A DNA stretch of 64,000 nt. Source: Chaetomidium leptoderma. Taxonomy: Eukaryota; Ascomycota; Sordariomycetes; Sordariales; Chaetomiaceae. The notes under the pieces are model-generated. The model ran no database searches and had not been told where the DNA came from. It was given only the letters and a program-made list of their open reading frames with translations. The DNA is taken from positions 1 to 64,000 of the forward strand of contig MU856932.1 of NCBI GenBank assembly GCA_033296705.1. Direction: 5' to 3'. Made by a program: the position numbers and the translations under genes. Shown here in pieces: positions 35,473 to 46,443 of this stretch (position 1 is the stretch's first letter; each line of letters opens with the position of its first letter).

Positions 35473-38417
35473 TTAAGCTGGGGGGTCTTGCCCAACTGCC
35501 CCAACCAAAACCAAGCCCGACTCAATCGCCTTGCGCGACGGCGTGAGCTTGCGCGCCGACGTCTTCCCGCTCGACAACGTCAACTTGGGGGGCATGGTGG
35601 TGGTGGTGGTGGTCTTTTTCGGCGAAGACGCTGGCGTCATCACTGCCGTTGTTGCTGCTACTAGCGTCTTCATCGTCTCGGTCACTTCCTCCTCCTCCGC
35701 CTCCGTCTGGACGGTAGAAGAAGAAGCAGAAACGCCGGCGGCGACGATGGTCAGGCTCGGGCTGCGGGAGGGGACGGCGGCGATTTTTGGGTTGGTTGTT
35801 GTTATTGCGGTGGTGGCGGTGGTGGTTTTCTTGCCGTAGGATTTCTTCTGGGTCTGCTGGGTGACGGCGCCGCTGCCGCTGCCGCGCTTGCGGATTGTGG
35901 TCATGGTCTTCTTGGTTGTCTTCTTGGTCGTCGTTTTGGTCTTGGTTGTTGCCGCCTTGGCTTTGGCCACCTTGGAGGAGATCAGGCCGGTCTTCTTCTT
36001 TGCGGCGACCGAGATGCTGGAGACGCTCCGCTTGATGGTCGTGACTGCCCCCTTGGCTGCGCCCTTTGCCGCCGTCTTTGCCACGCCCTTTGCCTTCTTA
36101 AGGCTTGCCGAGGATAAGCTACGCTTGAGGCCCGTTGCTGCCCTGATCTTGCGCTTCTTGACCGTCTTGGCATCGTCCTCGTCGTCGCCGTCAAAGTCGA
36201 ACGCGTCCTTCAGCTTGCGCTTGACTGACGTCTTGGTGGAGGTTTTGACGGAGGCTTTTGCCGACCCTTTGGCAGACGCCTTGGTCGACGCCTTGGCCGA
36301 GCTCTTGGACGCCGTCTTGGTAGTCTTCTTCTCCTCCTTGGCCGGCTTGGGCGGCTTCACCTCCTTAGGCTTGGGGCCGAGGACGCCCCGGCAGTTCGCA
36401 CTACCACATAGACACTTCTGCACGTTCTTAGCGGAGAAGGGGTCGAAATTGTAGTCGTACGTGAGCTCATCGCCCGTCGAGATGGGGCGGTCCCCGGCAA
36501 ACAAGGCCATGCGCGGCTGGCCCGAGACGATCCACTTGATCATTCGGCAGTTGGGCGAGCATGAGTGGTTGACGAACCGCGCGATACTACCGGTGGTTGC
36601 GTCAATGATCATGTTCTGGTCGAAGGACATGAGATAATAACACTGTACGAGGGTCAGCAAGCTTGATTCAAGGTCGGAGGGTTCGTAAGAGATGAAAACC
36701 TACCTCGTTGTCCTTGTACACCTCGTTCATGCGGCGTTCACATTCCTCTACCGTGATGATCTCGCCTGTATACTCCATGATGATCTGGTTCGGCTCAAAG
36801 CAGCGGTTGCTGCGCACGCCGTAACCGCGGTCCCCTGTCTTGAGAACCTCGACGCCCACGCGATAGCGGCCGCCCTTTTTGGTGCGTTCCTGGAGATCCT
36901 GGAACGCGCGGTTCGTGCACTGCGGTTTGCCAAGATTGCAGTTCGTCTCGTCGCACTCATACAGCATGATGCGGTTCTGGCAGTCCTCACCACAGCCGTC
37001 TTCAGGCTTGCAGACACACCTGGATGCGAAGTCCTCAAAATGAGGTGTCTTTTTCCAGTATGACGTTGCGTTACCGACGAATCGGTCTGGGAGAGAGTGT
37101 TAGCATACATAGGTCAATGGATTACATCGCTTTTTGACTGGGCTCACTTTTCGTCATGGTGCGGTACGCAGTGGGCTTCGGCTGGCCGGGAGGGAGGGGG
37201 TTGCAGACGTCAAAGGGCAGCTTGAAGTCGCGCCCGTTGATGAGAATGCGCAGACCGGTGTACATGGGCTGTGGAAGCGCGTGGTTGGGCTTGCCGCTCG
37301 GCATAAGCTCCGGAATCGAGGCGAGCTTCTTCTTTTCCTGAGCCGTGAGGCCCTTGAATATGTCGATGGGCGCTTCCTGGCCCGCGTAAAGACCCTTATC
37401 GAGCCACTTCTTCCCACACGGCTTCTTGGCCACTGGCGCGCTGGGTTCCTGCTTGTCCGTCTCGATCTTCTCCTCGCCCTTGGCGGCTTTCTCGTCCACC
37501 TTGACCTTTTTCCGCGGGGGCTCCGGCGTAGACGACCCCTTTGTAGGGTCGACTTCGATATATTTCCCGTTGCTCCAAACTGTGTATCGGACCGGCCGCG
37601 TGTCAATGTGGGCAAACTCGTTCGTATCTTGCAGCCTCATAAGCTCGCGCGGCACTCGGCTCAATCCCTTCTCGATAGCCCTTTTGCCCCGTTTAGTGAG
37701 GGCGGACAGCTTGGTTTTGAGGTTTTCGGTAGAAGCACCCGAAAGACGCGTCGCGCGACGCGTCAAATGCGCCGGCGTTGAGGTTGACGAAGGTTTCTTG
37801 GAGATTCGCGCGCTTCTCGGCGTGTTGAGAGTCGTGGTCGACCGATTGGCATCCGACGCGTCGATTTCTGTCTGGGTAGTTTGGGTGGCTTTCGCCAGCG
37901 CGTCAATCGAGTCGCCCGCTCCCCCATCGCCACGGTCGTCTACCAAAGTCCCGTCGGATATAGTGCGACGTCGCTTGTCCAGTACGGCATCGCCCTTGGA
38001 CCGCCGCCTGCCATGCACATCGGTACCTGCGAGCTTGGCAATGTTGTAAACCGGAAGACTCGATCGGGCGCGTCGCGGGCGGCCGGCCGGTTCGGTTACG
38101 GGGGTGAGCGGCGGTTCTGCAACCACGATGGCGTCCTCACCTACGGGCGTCTGCTGGCCGGACTCGTGCTGCTCGGGTTCTGGGGGGGTTTCGGGTGCAG
38201 GCATAACTGCCTCGATAGTGGACGCGGTGATGCTCTCGGGCTTGGCGAGGTCCGGCTCCGACGCAAGAGACATGCTGTCGACGGTGGTCGGAGGGGTCGA
38301 ACTCAGCGACGCGGAAATCGACGAGGACATGTCTGTCGGGGTACTACTCGAAAAGCTCGACCCGCACAGCAGCGAGTCAAGCTCGGCCATCATTCGCGCC
38401 GTCTCTATGGCCGCCAT
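35473..38417 (-). CDS. ash1: ASH1-like histone H3K36 methyltransferase (AWS-SET-postSET)
   Basis: Three exons on the minus strand: 37148-38417, 36704-37086 and 35473-36642, giving 940 residues. The start MAAIETARMM at 38417 is the first in-frame ATG; the longer frame opens on a TTG. Residues 1-420 are mostly disordered and Ser/Thr-rich. The AWS domain lies near 437-485 (CVCKPEDGCGEDCQNR, ECDETNCNLGKPQC). SET lies near 490-625: GYGVRSNRCFEPNQ, EYTGEI, RFVNHSCSPNC with Asn576-His577, and ELTYDYNF. Post-SET CLCGSANCRGVLG follows. The last 280 residues are Lys/Ala/Ser/Thr-rich, like a linker-histone tail, then acidic and Thr-rich. The AWS-SET order without SRI or WW domains points to ASH1 rather than SET2. 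In other filamentous fungi ASH1 deposits transcription-independent H3K36 methylation in silent and subtelomeric chromatin. Confidence 0.9.
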
Positions 38418-41400
38418 TGTCGCGGCGGCGCAGTTGGTTGTTGATGTGCGGCAGATTGGTGAAGGTTCGTGCAAGAAGATGGATTGCCGGCTGAATTGCA
38501 AGTTGCAAGATTGCCAAACGCGTGCGTGGGTGGGCGAGTCAGCCTCTCGGCGAAACGGCCTGAGCTGGGCTGGACGGAGCGGAGCAGGTGGTCCGCGTAC
38601 GACGCGGCGCGGCTACGGATGCAACGAAAACAGAAAGGGGTCGTGAGGGGTGAGACGCAGCGGCAAGCAGAGATTACACAAGCTCGAAAGAAGCGTGCAT
38701 CAGTTCAGTGGCTGTGTGGTGTAAAAGAAAAGGAAAAAGTAAAAGTAAAAGGAAGGCCAGGAAAGATCAATTGCAAAGAGAGGCACGCGTCAGAATGGCG
38801 ACGGCGTGCGGATCTTGAATGGCTGTGGGAACAATACCCACAATCGTTGTGAATAGCAGGTCGGTCTGGCAGCCAGGGGTGGGGAGCAAAGGTGTGCGTT
38901 GCGGAGGAGAAAAGGAAAAGCGGACTGGTTGAGCGGGAAGAACCAGGGGGCCAACCGTATTTAAGGGAGAGGCTGGGGGGTTAGGGGTTAAGGGGGGTGA
39001 ATGAATGGGCCGCCCTACGGATACACCTCATCTAATCTGGACGACGCAGCAGGAGGAACAAGGACGACCGACTCACGTCAGAGTCAAAGATAAGAAGACG
39101 CCGATGCCGACACTAACACCAACACCTTCCCTCCCGGCCACTCAACAACACCTGCAAGGAGGTATCGCTCTCCCGTCGCCGTGGTACCTGAGCGTCCCCG
39201 ATGACCATGCATAACGAGTGTGCACACAGTCTATATACTTTACTCGCCCGGTGAGACACTCTGGGGTGAACGACTACCTCCTGGGGCAGAGTGGCGATCC
39301 GACACTCGTCGACAGGCGGCATGTGCCGCGTTTATATGCCCTCCACGCATCCCCGGACGGCCATCTGCTTTCGTTTCGGCATGTGCAAGCTTTTTCTTTG
39401 ATGGGAATCACATGGGAGTGACGTGCCCGCACTCACGTTGACCACGGATGGGCTGGATTGCGGACTACTGATTGCGGATTGCCGAATGTGGAAGTGTTGC
39501 CTCGAAGTTTCAAGCAGGTTTCCTAGGGGGGCATCACCCACGCTCGATTAGACATGGTTTGTGTTGTTCATCGCTCACCTCGCGGAACGAGGTCGCTCTC
39601 TTCGGCCGAGTGACCTTTCTGTTGACCTGACGGCCCAATGGCACTTGGACCTCTCGAAAATCTCGAGTCCTCGTCGACATGGGTCCGGAACTTACTCCCT
39701 CCTCTGCCGCATATCCGACCGGGCCCGACCAGGGGGACCTGTCTTGCAAGCTGGTTCCACGAAACCAAAGCAGTCCAAATGACTGCATCGCAACGGAATG
39801 GGATATATTCACTTGGTCCGGTTCGACTATCGATAAATGGCTGCGGTGGCCACTTGACGGCCGACGTCGACGAGGACTTGTCGAGTTCCTTGGCTGGGCG
39901 CCTGGAACTGCGGGGCCACTGCTCACCGAAGTACAGCATACAGAACTACCGCTGTGAAGGCAAAACCCTTCTCACGCCAACTGACCGAATACAAAAAAAG
40001 GCATCTCTATTTGTAGACCTGTAACACTCGTTTCTTGCACACTATCTCATCCCTCACCGAGTTCAAACATCAACTTCACCCCTTCCTAGAAGGAAGCGCA
40101 ACCAGAGGGATGTCAGTATCTGTACCCCCTCCCAATATGGCCAACAGTTTCCTTTTGTGAGAATAAGTGGCAGGATGCCTCATCCGGAGACGGCACGAAA
40201 CACAGCTACTGACCCCTCTCACCTTTGCGCTTTTCACCGCCTGCTACCCATGATCATCTACCACGTCAACGACACTTGCAAAATCTAGGGGCTACTCCAT
40301 TGGAGAACGTTGCTCACATCTTTCTCCCGTGGCTTCGGTGCTGCCACTACGCTTTGCACCAGATGATGGCGCCGTCCAATAAACAGTCGAGACTTGCCGA
40401 CTTCGCCTGCGCAGCCCAAGCACCCACGGGCAGAGCGTAGGGGGACAAGTAGCTACCGCATCATACAAGTCCACAACTTCTTCGACTGCAAGTTTCTCCA
40501 CTGCAAAGTGTGTCATATCCGGGACGTGGTCCTCGTTTTGAACAAACCTTGCCACAGCTGCTTCAACTAAACCGAAATAGTCGGTTTGGGTAAGCTCAGC
40601 CACTGCTTGATGGAAAAGTCCTTTACAAGGCCGTCGTCGCCATCTAGACAACGGCAGCGCTGACACCAACCCTGTAACCTGGCGCTAGAGAAGATGAATA
40701 TGTGGTGCGCTCGTACAGGTTACTCGATCGAGTCACCTTGTTGGAAGGAGAAGGAATAAGCTGAACTCCCACGGCCCCTATTGCCTTACTAGGCAGGTAT
40801 CCTGTTTCGGGTACGAGAAACTCGTAAAAAAAAACACCGTAACGTGCGAAACAAAGATGGTCTCTGACAGCTCCGAGGTTAGACATTGAAGGCGTGGGCG
40901 TTCGGTACTTGCCTGGTTAAGTAGGTAATGACGATGAGAGCTAGAAAACCAAAAGTCATATCCGAGATGCGGGGAAAGAAAGCATCGACTGCAAGTAAAT
41001 GGTTTGAGGCGGACAATCCAACCTCTGCCACGACACTCGGGCTCTGGAACGCCACGAGAATACTGCCTAAATTTCGTGTTTGTCTAACTCAAGAGCCGTA
41101 AAGATTGACACCATGAGCTTGCACGAGACAGCATTTGTTGATAGCGTGGGAATCCGGCTTGAAAGTATCACAAAAGCGCAGCTGGAACGATCACTCCCCC
41201 AACCAATCCCAGTGCTCGGGTGTACCCTGTAAAAGGAGGCCCATGGGAATGGTTTTGATGCTGCCGCCGACCCAGTTTCGAACTGTGACAGCGCGCGTGG
41301 CATCCAATGCCATCTCCTCAACACCACACAGAACGTCCTACCACAACATAGCAATCCAGTAGTTTGAAGAGTGATTTTCCATCCCAGGTCTTGACGTGCT

Positions 41401-41831
41401 GCGCCGTCAAACCCCAGAATCCGCCGAGTGTTGAAGTCGGTTGTCGAGAAACGCACAGACCAATTGGTGTTTCCTGGAACCCCCCAAAAAAACACACAAA
41501 CCAAACCAACCCCTGCATCGCATGGCCGAGCCAGGGATGAAAGAGCTTGGCAGCCGCAAGCTTGGACCACCATTCCCAGCCCCACCGCAAACGACTTGCT
41601 TGCCAAGAATCGGCCCCACAGATCGTGGGGTCGCTTGTCAGCTCTCTCTCAACCCCAAAGATTCAACCTAGAAAGGTGGTGGTTTAATATTCAGCCTCTC
41701 TCGCGCGTGCCTCTCTCGCGCCCCACCCACCGCGAACAAAACGAACCGTCCTCTCTCGACAGTCACCAAACAACCCCCCCTCCAAACTCGCGGGTACATA
41801 CCTCCCACCACCACCAGCACAACAACCAAAC
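38418..41831. other. Intergenic, 3.4 kb; one doubtful gene relict
   Basis: The ASH1 promoter lies at the left and the LSM7 promoter at the right, and the two genes diverge. Apart from the doubtful minus-strand coding relict listed at 40292-40886 I see no gene. Confidence 0.5.
40292..40886 (-). pseudogene. Possible degenerate gene or unrecognised short gene
   Basis: On the minus strand about 40450-40640 encodes a segment with a protein-like amphipathic pattern (for example ELTQTDYFGLVEAAVARF and DMTHFAVEKLAVEEVVDLYD). Its codons end in A or T much more often than in the verified genes of the window. An ATG-started frame lies just upstream (40886 to 40644, beginning MSNLGAVRDHL) and could be an earlier exon. 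I could not build a convincing chain to a conserved domain, and the segment after 40440 degenerates. It may be a relict, a young gene or chance. Confidence 0.22.
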
Positions 41832-42455
41832 ATGGCAGACCGACCCCCCCACCACCGCGGCGGCCGCGGCGGTCCCCGAGGAGGAGGAGGAGGAGGACGA
41901 GGCGGAGGAGGAGGAGGAGGCCGCGGCGGTGGTGCCCAGGGAGGTCAGGGCGGAGCCCAGGGCCAAGACAAGGAGCGGCCCAAGAAGGAAAACATTCTGG
42001 ACCTGAAGAAATACATGGACAAGCGCATCACTGTCAAGTTCAATGGCGGTCGGGAAGGTTTGTTTTTTTCTCTCATTCAAACCAATCAACCAACCAAACA
42101 AAAGTCGGGGGGGGGGGGGTTGTGTGGTGGTACAACAACAGAAGGCGGCTGGCTGACAACTCTTTTTTAGCTACGGGTGTGTTGAAGGGGTATGACGCGC
42201 TGATGAACCTGGTCTTGGACGAAGTGGAGGAGTTGCTTCGAGGTGAGTCTTAAGTCTGGCTGGATGGATCATTGCTGTTGTTGCTGGAGTAGTGGTGTGG
42301 GTGACTGATTTGTTTCTACAACAGACGACGAAGGCAACGAGATCACCAGGCCGCTGGGGCTCGTTGTTGTGCGCGGGACGCTGCTTGTGGTGCTCAGCCC
42401 CGTCGACGGGAGCGAGGTGATAGCCAACCCTTTCCTTCAGGCTGACGAGGACTGA
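41832..42455 (+). CDS. lsm7: LSM7, U6 snRNA-associated Sm-like protein
   Basis: Three exons: 41832-42057, 42171-42242 and 42325-42455, giving 142 residues. Residues 1-45 form a Gly/Arg-rich extension of GGR, RGG and poly-Gly runs (HRGGRGGPRGGGGGGRG). The Sm fold follows: Sm1 motif in ILDLKKYMDKRITVKFNGGR, EATGVLKGYDALMNLVLDEV, and the Sm2 motif LGLVVVRGTLLVVLSPVDG. The protein ends QADED. It assembles into the Lsm1-7 ring (cytoplasmic decapping) and the Lsm2-8 ring (nuclear U6 snRNA). The core is standard in length; the RGG extension is about 45 residues longer than in yeast Lsm7. Intron 1 starts GTTTGT and ends TTTTTTAG. The leader is rich in C and CAAC. Next door is PAN3, another mRNA-decay gene, in convergent orientation. 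Confidence 0.95.
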
Positions 42456-43259
42456 GAAAGGGGGAAGGGAGGGATCACATCACGATCGTGCGGTCGAGAG
42501 GCCCTTGGGAAGCGGTGTGGGAGCCAAAGGTCCAAAAAGAGACTTACAGGAGGGACGCAATGCAATGCCCTCGACGTTGTGGAAGTGGGTGGCTCCGGTC
42601 TGATCCAGTAAGACGGCCCAAGACGGTCTGCATTGGAGGGACGAGTGGCCGCACACTAAGACGACTACCTGTTGTCATCCTGGCAAAGGTAGACAGATAC
42701 AACATACCCCGGACTGGGAGACGCGACATCTAAATGAGAACAAACATGAGCCTCAAGACCGTTTTCGTCCCTATTATGAGGATCCCGTGTTCGGCCAGCA
42801 GGGAGAGAGAATATGTTCTGAAATTTTCTGTTCTGTGACGGCCAAAATAGCCGTAACACGCTCGCTGATCAACACGTTTGTCGCTCAATCCTATACCTCG
42901 ATATATATGTAGGCCCGCTCCAGAGGCACTGTTTCGCTCCGCTGTCCTCGCCGGGCTCCGGCTGCCAACCAACTGGGCTGGACCGTTCTGCGCCGTTCCG
43001 ATTCCCTAGATTCCTTCTCCCGATTTCCCCGACATCTTGCGCATATTGAGTTGTTCCGAGCCTATCTTTACCTTCAACTACCGCGGTTACGGTGATCTTG
43101 GTCGTCCTTCGTTGGGTTATACGCATCATCCCGAGGGCCATCGCCCGTGGATCCACCTTCGTCCGACACCGCCTCCGGAATCACCGAGGCCCCCTGATTC
43201 GGGTCTGTTCGTCCACCCATGATGACACTCGTCGATGCCACTTAGACTCCGGCGCCACG
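42456..43259. other. 3' spacer of LSM7
   Basis: Non-coding by all signs visible. A TATA-like GATATATATGTAG lies at about 42900, but no ATG-started frame of note follows it. The only ATGs downstream (43219) open a frame of eight codons. Confidence 0.45.
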
Positions 43260-43990
43260 GAGTTTGTCGGAGAAGCGCTCATCGAAACGGACCTTGTTGG
43301 AGCACTTATTGTTGGAATACCCGTCGCCGGGACCGCCCTTGCTAAAAGAGCCAGATTCGGAATAGGCGCCAGGAGACGCCTTGCTGGAATAGGCGCTGCC
43401 GGAAGACCGTTTGTTGGAACAGGCGTTGCCGGAACAGGCGCCGGGAGGCCCCTTGCTGGAATAGGCACTGCCGGAAGACCGTTGGTTGGAACAGGCGTTG
43501 CTGGAACAGGCACTGCCGGAAGACCGTTTGTCGGAACAGGCGTTGCGGGAACAGGCGTTGCCGGAGCAAGCTGTATCGCCGGAAGACCCCTTTCTAGAAC
43601 AGGACTCGTCGAAATAGCCCTCGCTGGCGCACTCTTCGTTGGAACACCCTCTACTGGAAACCACCCCACCGGAGCACCCCCTACCGGAACACGCCTCGCC
43701 GGAACGCCCCTCGCCGGAACACCCCGCGCCGGAAAGGCCCTCACCGGGAAGGCCCTCGCCGAAAAGGCCCTCGCCGGAACACCCCCTACCGGAACACCCC
43801 TCGCCGGAAAGNNNNNNNNNNNNNNNNNNNNNNNNNNNNNNNNNNNNNNNNNNNNNNNNNNNNNNNNNNNNNNNNNNNNNNNNNNNNNNNNNNNNNNNNN
43901 NNNNNNNNNNGGCCCTCGCCGGAAAGGCCCTCGCCGGAAAGGCCCTCGCCGGAAAGGCCCTCGCCGGAAAGGCCCTCGCCAAGGCGGGCT
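43260..43990. repeat. 15-bp minisatellite array with higher-order units and assembly gap
   Basis: Head-to-tail 15-bp units. The purest part lies at the right end: GGCCCTCGCCGGAAA occurs four times in full plus 10 bp between 43911 and 43980. To the left of the gap units diverge to forms such as GGAACACCCCTCGCC and GGAACAGGCGTTGCC. Between about 43400 and 43560 a larger unit (GGAAGACCGTT... followed by two GGAACAGGC units) recurs three times. Because 15 is a multiple of three and the unit lacks stops, at least four frames stay open across the array on both strands. None of these frames begins with ATG; all open on GTG or TTG. I therefore call it non-coding. It lies in the convergent spacer between LSM7 and PAN3. 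Confidence 0.85.
43812..43910. other. Assembly gap, 99 N
   Basis: A run of 99 undetermined bases inside the minisatellite. The true length of the array is therefore unknown, and the size may reflect read-pair estimation across a collapsed repeat. Confidence 1.
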
Positions 43991-44114
43991 CTGTCGACAC
44001 GGCCACGATTGAAGCGGATCGCCTCGAAACAGCCCCAGCCGGAGCACAGCCGTTCGCGACAGCGCTCAACGAAGCGTGCCTCCTCGGAACCGGCCCCGTC
44101 GGCGGCAGCGGCGC

Positions 44115-46443
44115 CTAGTTGTTCGCCCCCGGGGCGCCGGTCTTGCTGTGTTTTACGAGTTCGTTAAACGTGCGATCAAACATCTGCTTGAGCTCCCGGT
44201 AGGTGAGCACAAAGACCGTCTCGTTGTCGCGGCTGGTGAGCACTACCATCTCGTCGATGCCCGCGTCGAGCTTGCTCAGGCAGCTCAGCATGTGGCCCAT
44301 AGACAGGTTGGGTTTCCCGTCGGCCTCGACGCGGTGGAAGACGTAGTCGCGAAAGAGCTTGAGCTGGTACCGATCGCCCGTCTCGGACCAGCCCTGCACG
44401 CCGCCGAGGTCGCCGCGCTCGACGATGGTCATGAGCTTCATCATGTTGCGGGCCGCGCGGCCGTTTTCCAGTTCTCTGGCGAGGTGGTACTGTTTTTCAT
44501 CGCTGTCCTGGAGGGCCAGGTCGAAAAAGGTCGTCATGTGCGTGGCAATGCCGCTGATGAAATTCTCGATGCTCTTGGATTCGCCCGGGTTCGGCGGTGC
44601 TATGAGCCACGCCACGGCGTCCTTGAGGTTTGCCGAGTATTTGACGACTAGGGACTCGAGCGCTGCGGAAACATTGTTGAGATGCGCGGGAGGGGCACAA
44701 GTAGCCAATGAGAGTATGAGTTTGCCAAACTTCACAAGATCCTCCTGCTGCAACTCCTGGATGGATTTTGTGTTGCTCTCGAACTGCACCACGTCCAGGA
44801 TGGAGCATGCAGACAGACGGATACGGTTATTATCCGAGAGGATGATCTTGCTCGGCTCAAGACACCGGGCTGCAAGCTTGTTCGCGTGAATGGCCTTGAG
44901 CGCGCTGGTGATTTGGCAGATGTAGCCCCATAAAACATTCTCCGGTATGGCGCTGGGAGCTCTATACCGGTTGCCATGAGCAGGCTGCAGGTGGTGTTCC
45001 TGCAGCGTTTTGGTTAGGGGATGGTAGTCGTACGCGAAGATGAGGGAGCTGTCGCCGAATTCCCTGGTTGTGAACGCTTCATGGACCGTCACAACATTCG
45101 CGTTCTTGATCTTCTTCCACTCCTTCATGACGGTAAGGATGGCTTTCTCGTTGGTTAATCGGTAGCCTGGTAGAGTGTTAACACAACGGGCTCTCGCGGA
45201 GGGGCCGACTGTCGAATCCTGCTCCATACCTTCAAGCCTCCGGAGGGCGTAGTGCCTCCCGGTCCGGCTGTTTTGGGCCTTGTACACCCAACTCGAGAAA
45301 CCAAAAGACGACGTGTTCTTCCTGTTGTTGGTGTCGAGGGGGAATAGCGAATGCCAGCGTTCTAGCTGGGGCAGCCCCGAATCTAGGAAGCTTTAGCAAG
45401 GGCGAAGGGCGGCAGACAGAGCTTGCCACGGGACTCACTTGGCATCACCTGCTGCGTGGCAAACATCTTCTTCTGGAGCTCTTCTCGCATCTTGGCCGGC
45501 ATGAAGAAGTCATAGGTTGCACGCTGCCACGGCTGTAGTTCTTGCCGGTAAGTATCGAAGGGTTGGTAGAGGTGATAGTTGGGCGGTTGAAGGGGCCCGG
45601 TGGGGAAGGCGCCGTGCTGGGGATAGAATTGTGTGCCAGAGCTGGCGAGGGCATTGTGGTCGGAGGCGTAGAGATTAAACTGCCCGGCGGAGGGTAAACC
45701 CGTGCCCATGGACCCCATAGAGGTGAAGGGGTCGTTGTACAAGCCATTTTCCTGCGTAGCGCCGTTGGAATTCTGCGATTGGATTAGGCAACGGGCTCTT
45801 CTCACAAAGGATTCGAGAAAATTACCGTGTTGCCGATGTCGTAGTTTTGTGGGGTGAATTCCCTGATGGCGGCTGGATTAAACACCGAAGTCTCGGTGGC
45901 CTGCTGCAGGTTTGGCGCTGAAGTATTGTTAGATACCGCACAAGTTGGGTAGGGCCGTTATATTCAACCCACTGCCAACCCCGCGGGGGGTAAATGGAGC
46001 GGCATTGGCCGCCTGCGAAGTAAGGGTGGACTTTTTGGCCGCTGCAGGCTGTAGGGTCGATGGAGTGAATGCTGGTGAGTCGACGTTGAATGTTTTTTTG
46101 GTACTAGCAGGAGGTCAGACACAGACAGGAACGGTGGGTAGTGGTTTGCTTGGCTTCAAGATGCGGAGGGACGTCGCGGGACGGGTTCTGGGGCAATCGG
46201 CTTACAAGTCTGCTTGGGGGGAAGAGGTCTTGTTCTGGTCATGGTTAAAGGTGCATCCTTGGTCCTCGTAGCGACAATTGCCGTAGATGAGGATGTTGCG
46301 ACAGAGCGTATCCTTGTTCTCTACGCGCTGGCCGTCAGCGGGGAAAGATAGCACAGATTCGCAAATCACCGACCTCGACCCTTAGATCTGGGAGAGCCGA
46401 CCTGACGCCGGAGGTCATTCGAGGGGTATCGCGTCGCGGCCAT
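44115..46443 (-). CDS. pan3: PAN3, regulatory subunit of the PAN2-PAN3 poly(A) nuclease
   Basis: Seven exons on the minus strand: 46374-46443, 46206-46320, 45973-46103, 45826-45917, 45439-45772, 45230-45382 and 44115-45166, giving 648 residues. The N-terminal CCCH zinc finger reads ENKDTLCRNILIYGNC, then RYEDQGCTFNH. A PAM2-like Pab1-binding motif follows (STLTSQAANAAPFTPR). The pseudokinase domain runs from about 260 (WHSLFPLDTN, YALRRLEGYRLTNEKAI, EWKKIKNANVV). It lacks HRD and DFG catalytic residues (ILSDNNRIRLSACSILDVV). A coiled coil and the C-terminal knob domain follow, with GDRYQLKLFRDYVFHRVE and MSMGHM-type segments. Role: recruits Pan2 to poly(A)-bound Pab1 for initial deadenylation in the cytoplasm. 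Intron 1 (46321-46373) has the unusual donor GTCGGT, required to join KGR to ENKDT. Divergent from the UBX gene. Confidence 0.94.

Noticed and set aside
35861..36454. Plus-strand frame of 197 residues with strongly hydrophobic runs, looking like a membrane protein
   Set aside because: It is the antisense of the Lys-rich ASH1 tail: AAG codons read as CTT give artificial Leu/Val runs.
43092..44012. Repeat protein encoded by the minisatellite
   Set aside because: All frames across the array open on GTG or TTG, not ATG. Openness is explained by a stop-free unit whose length is a multiple of three, and it is open on both strands.
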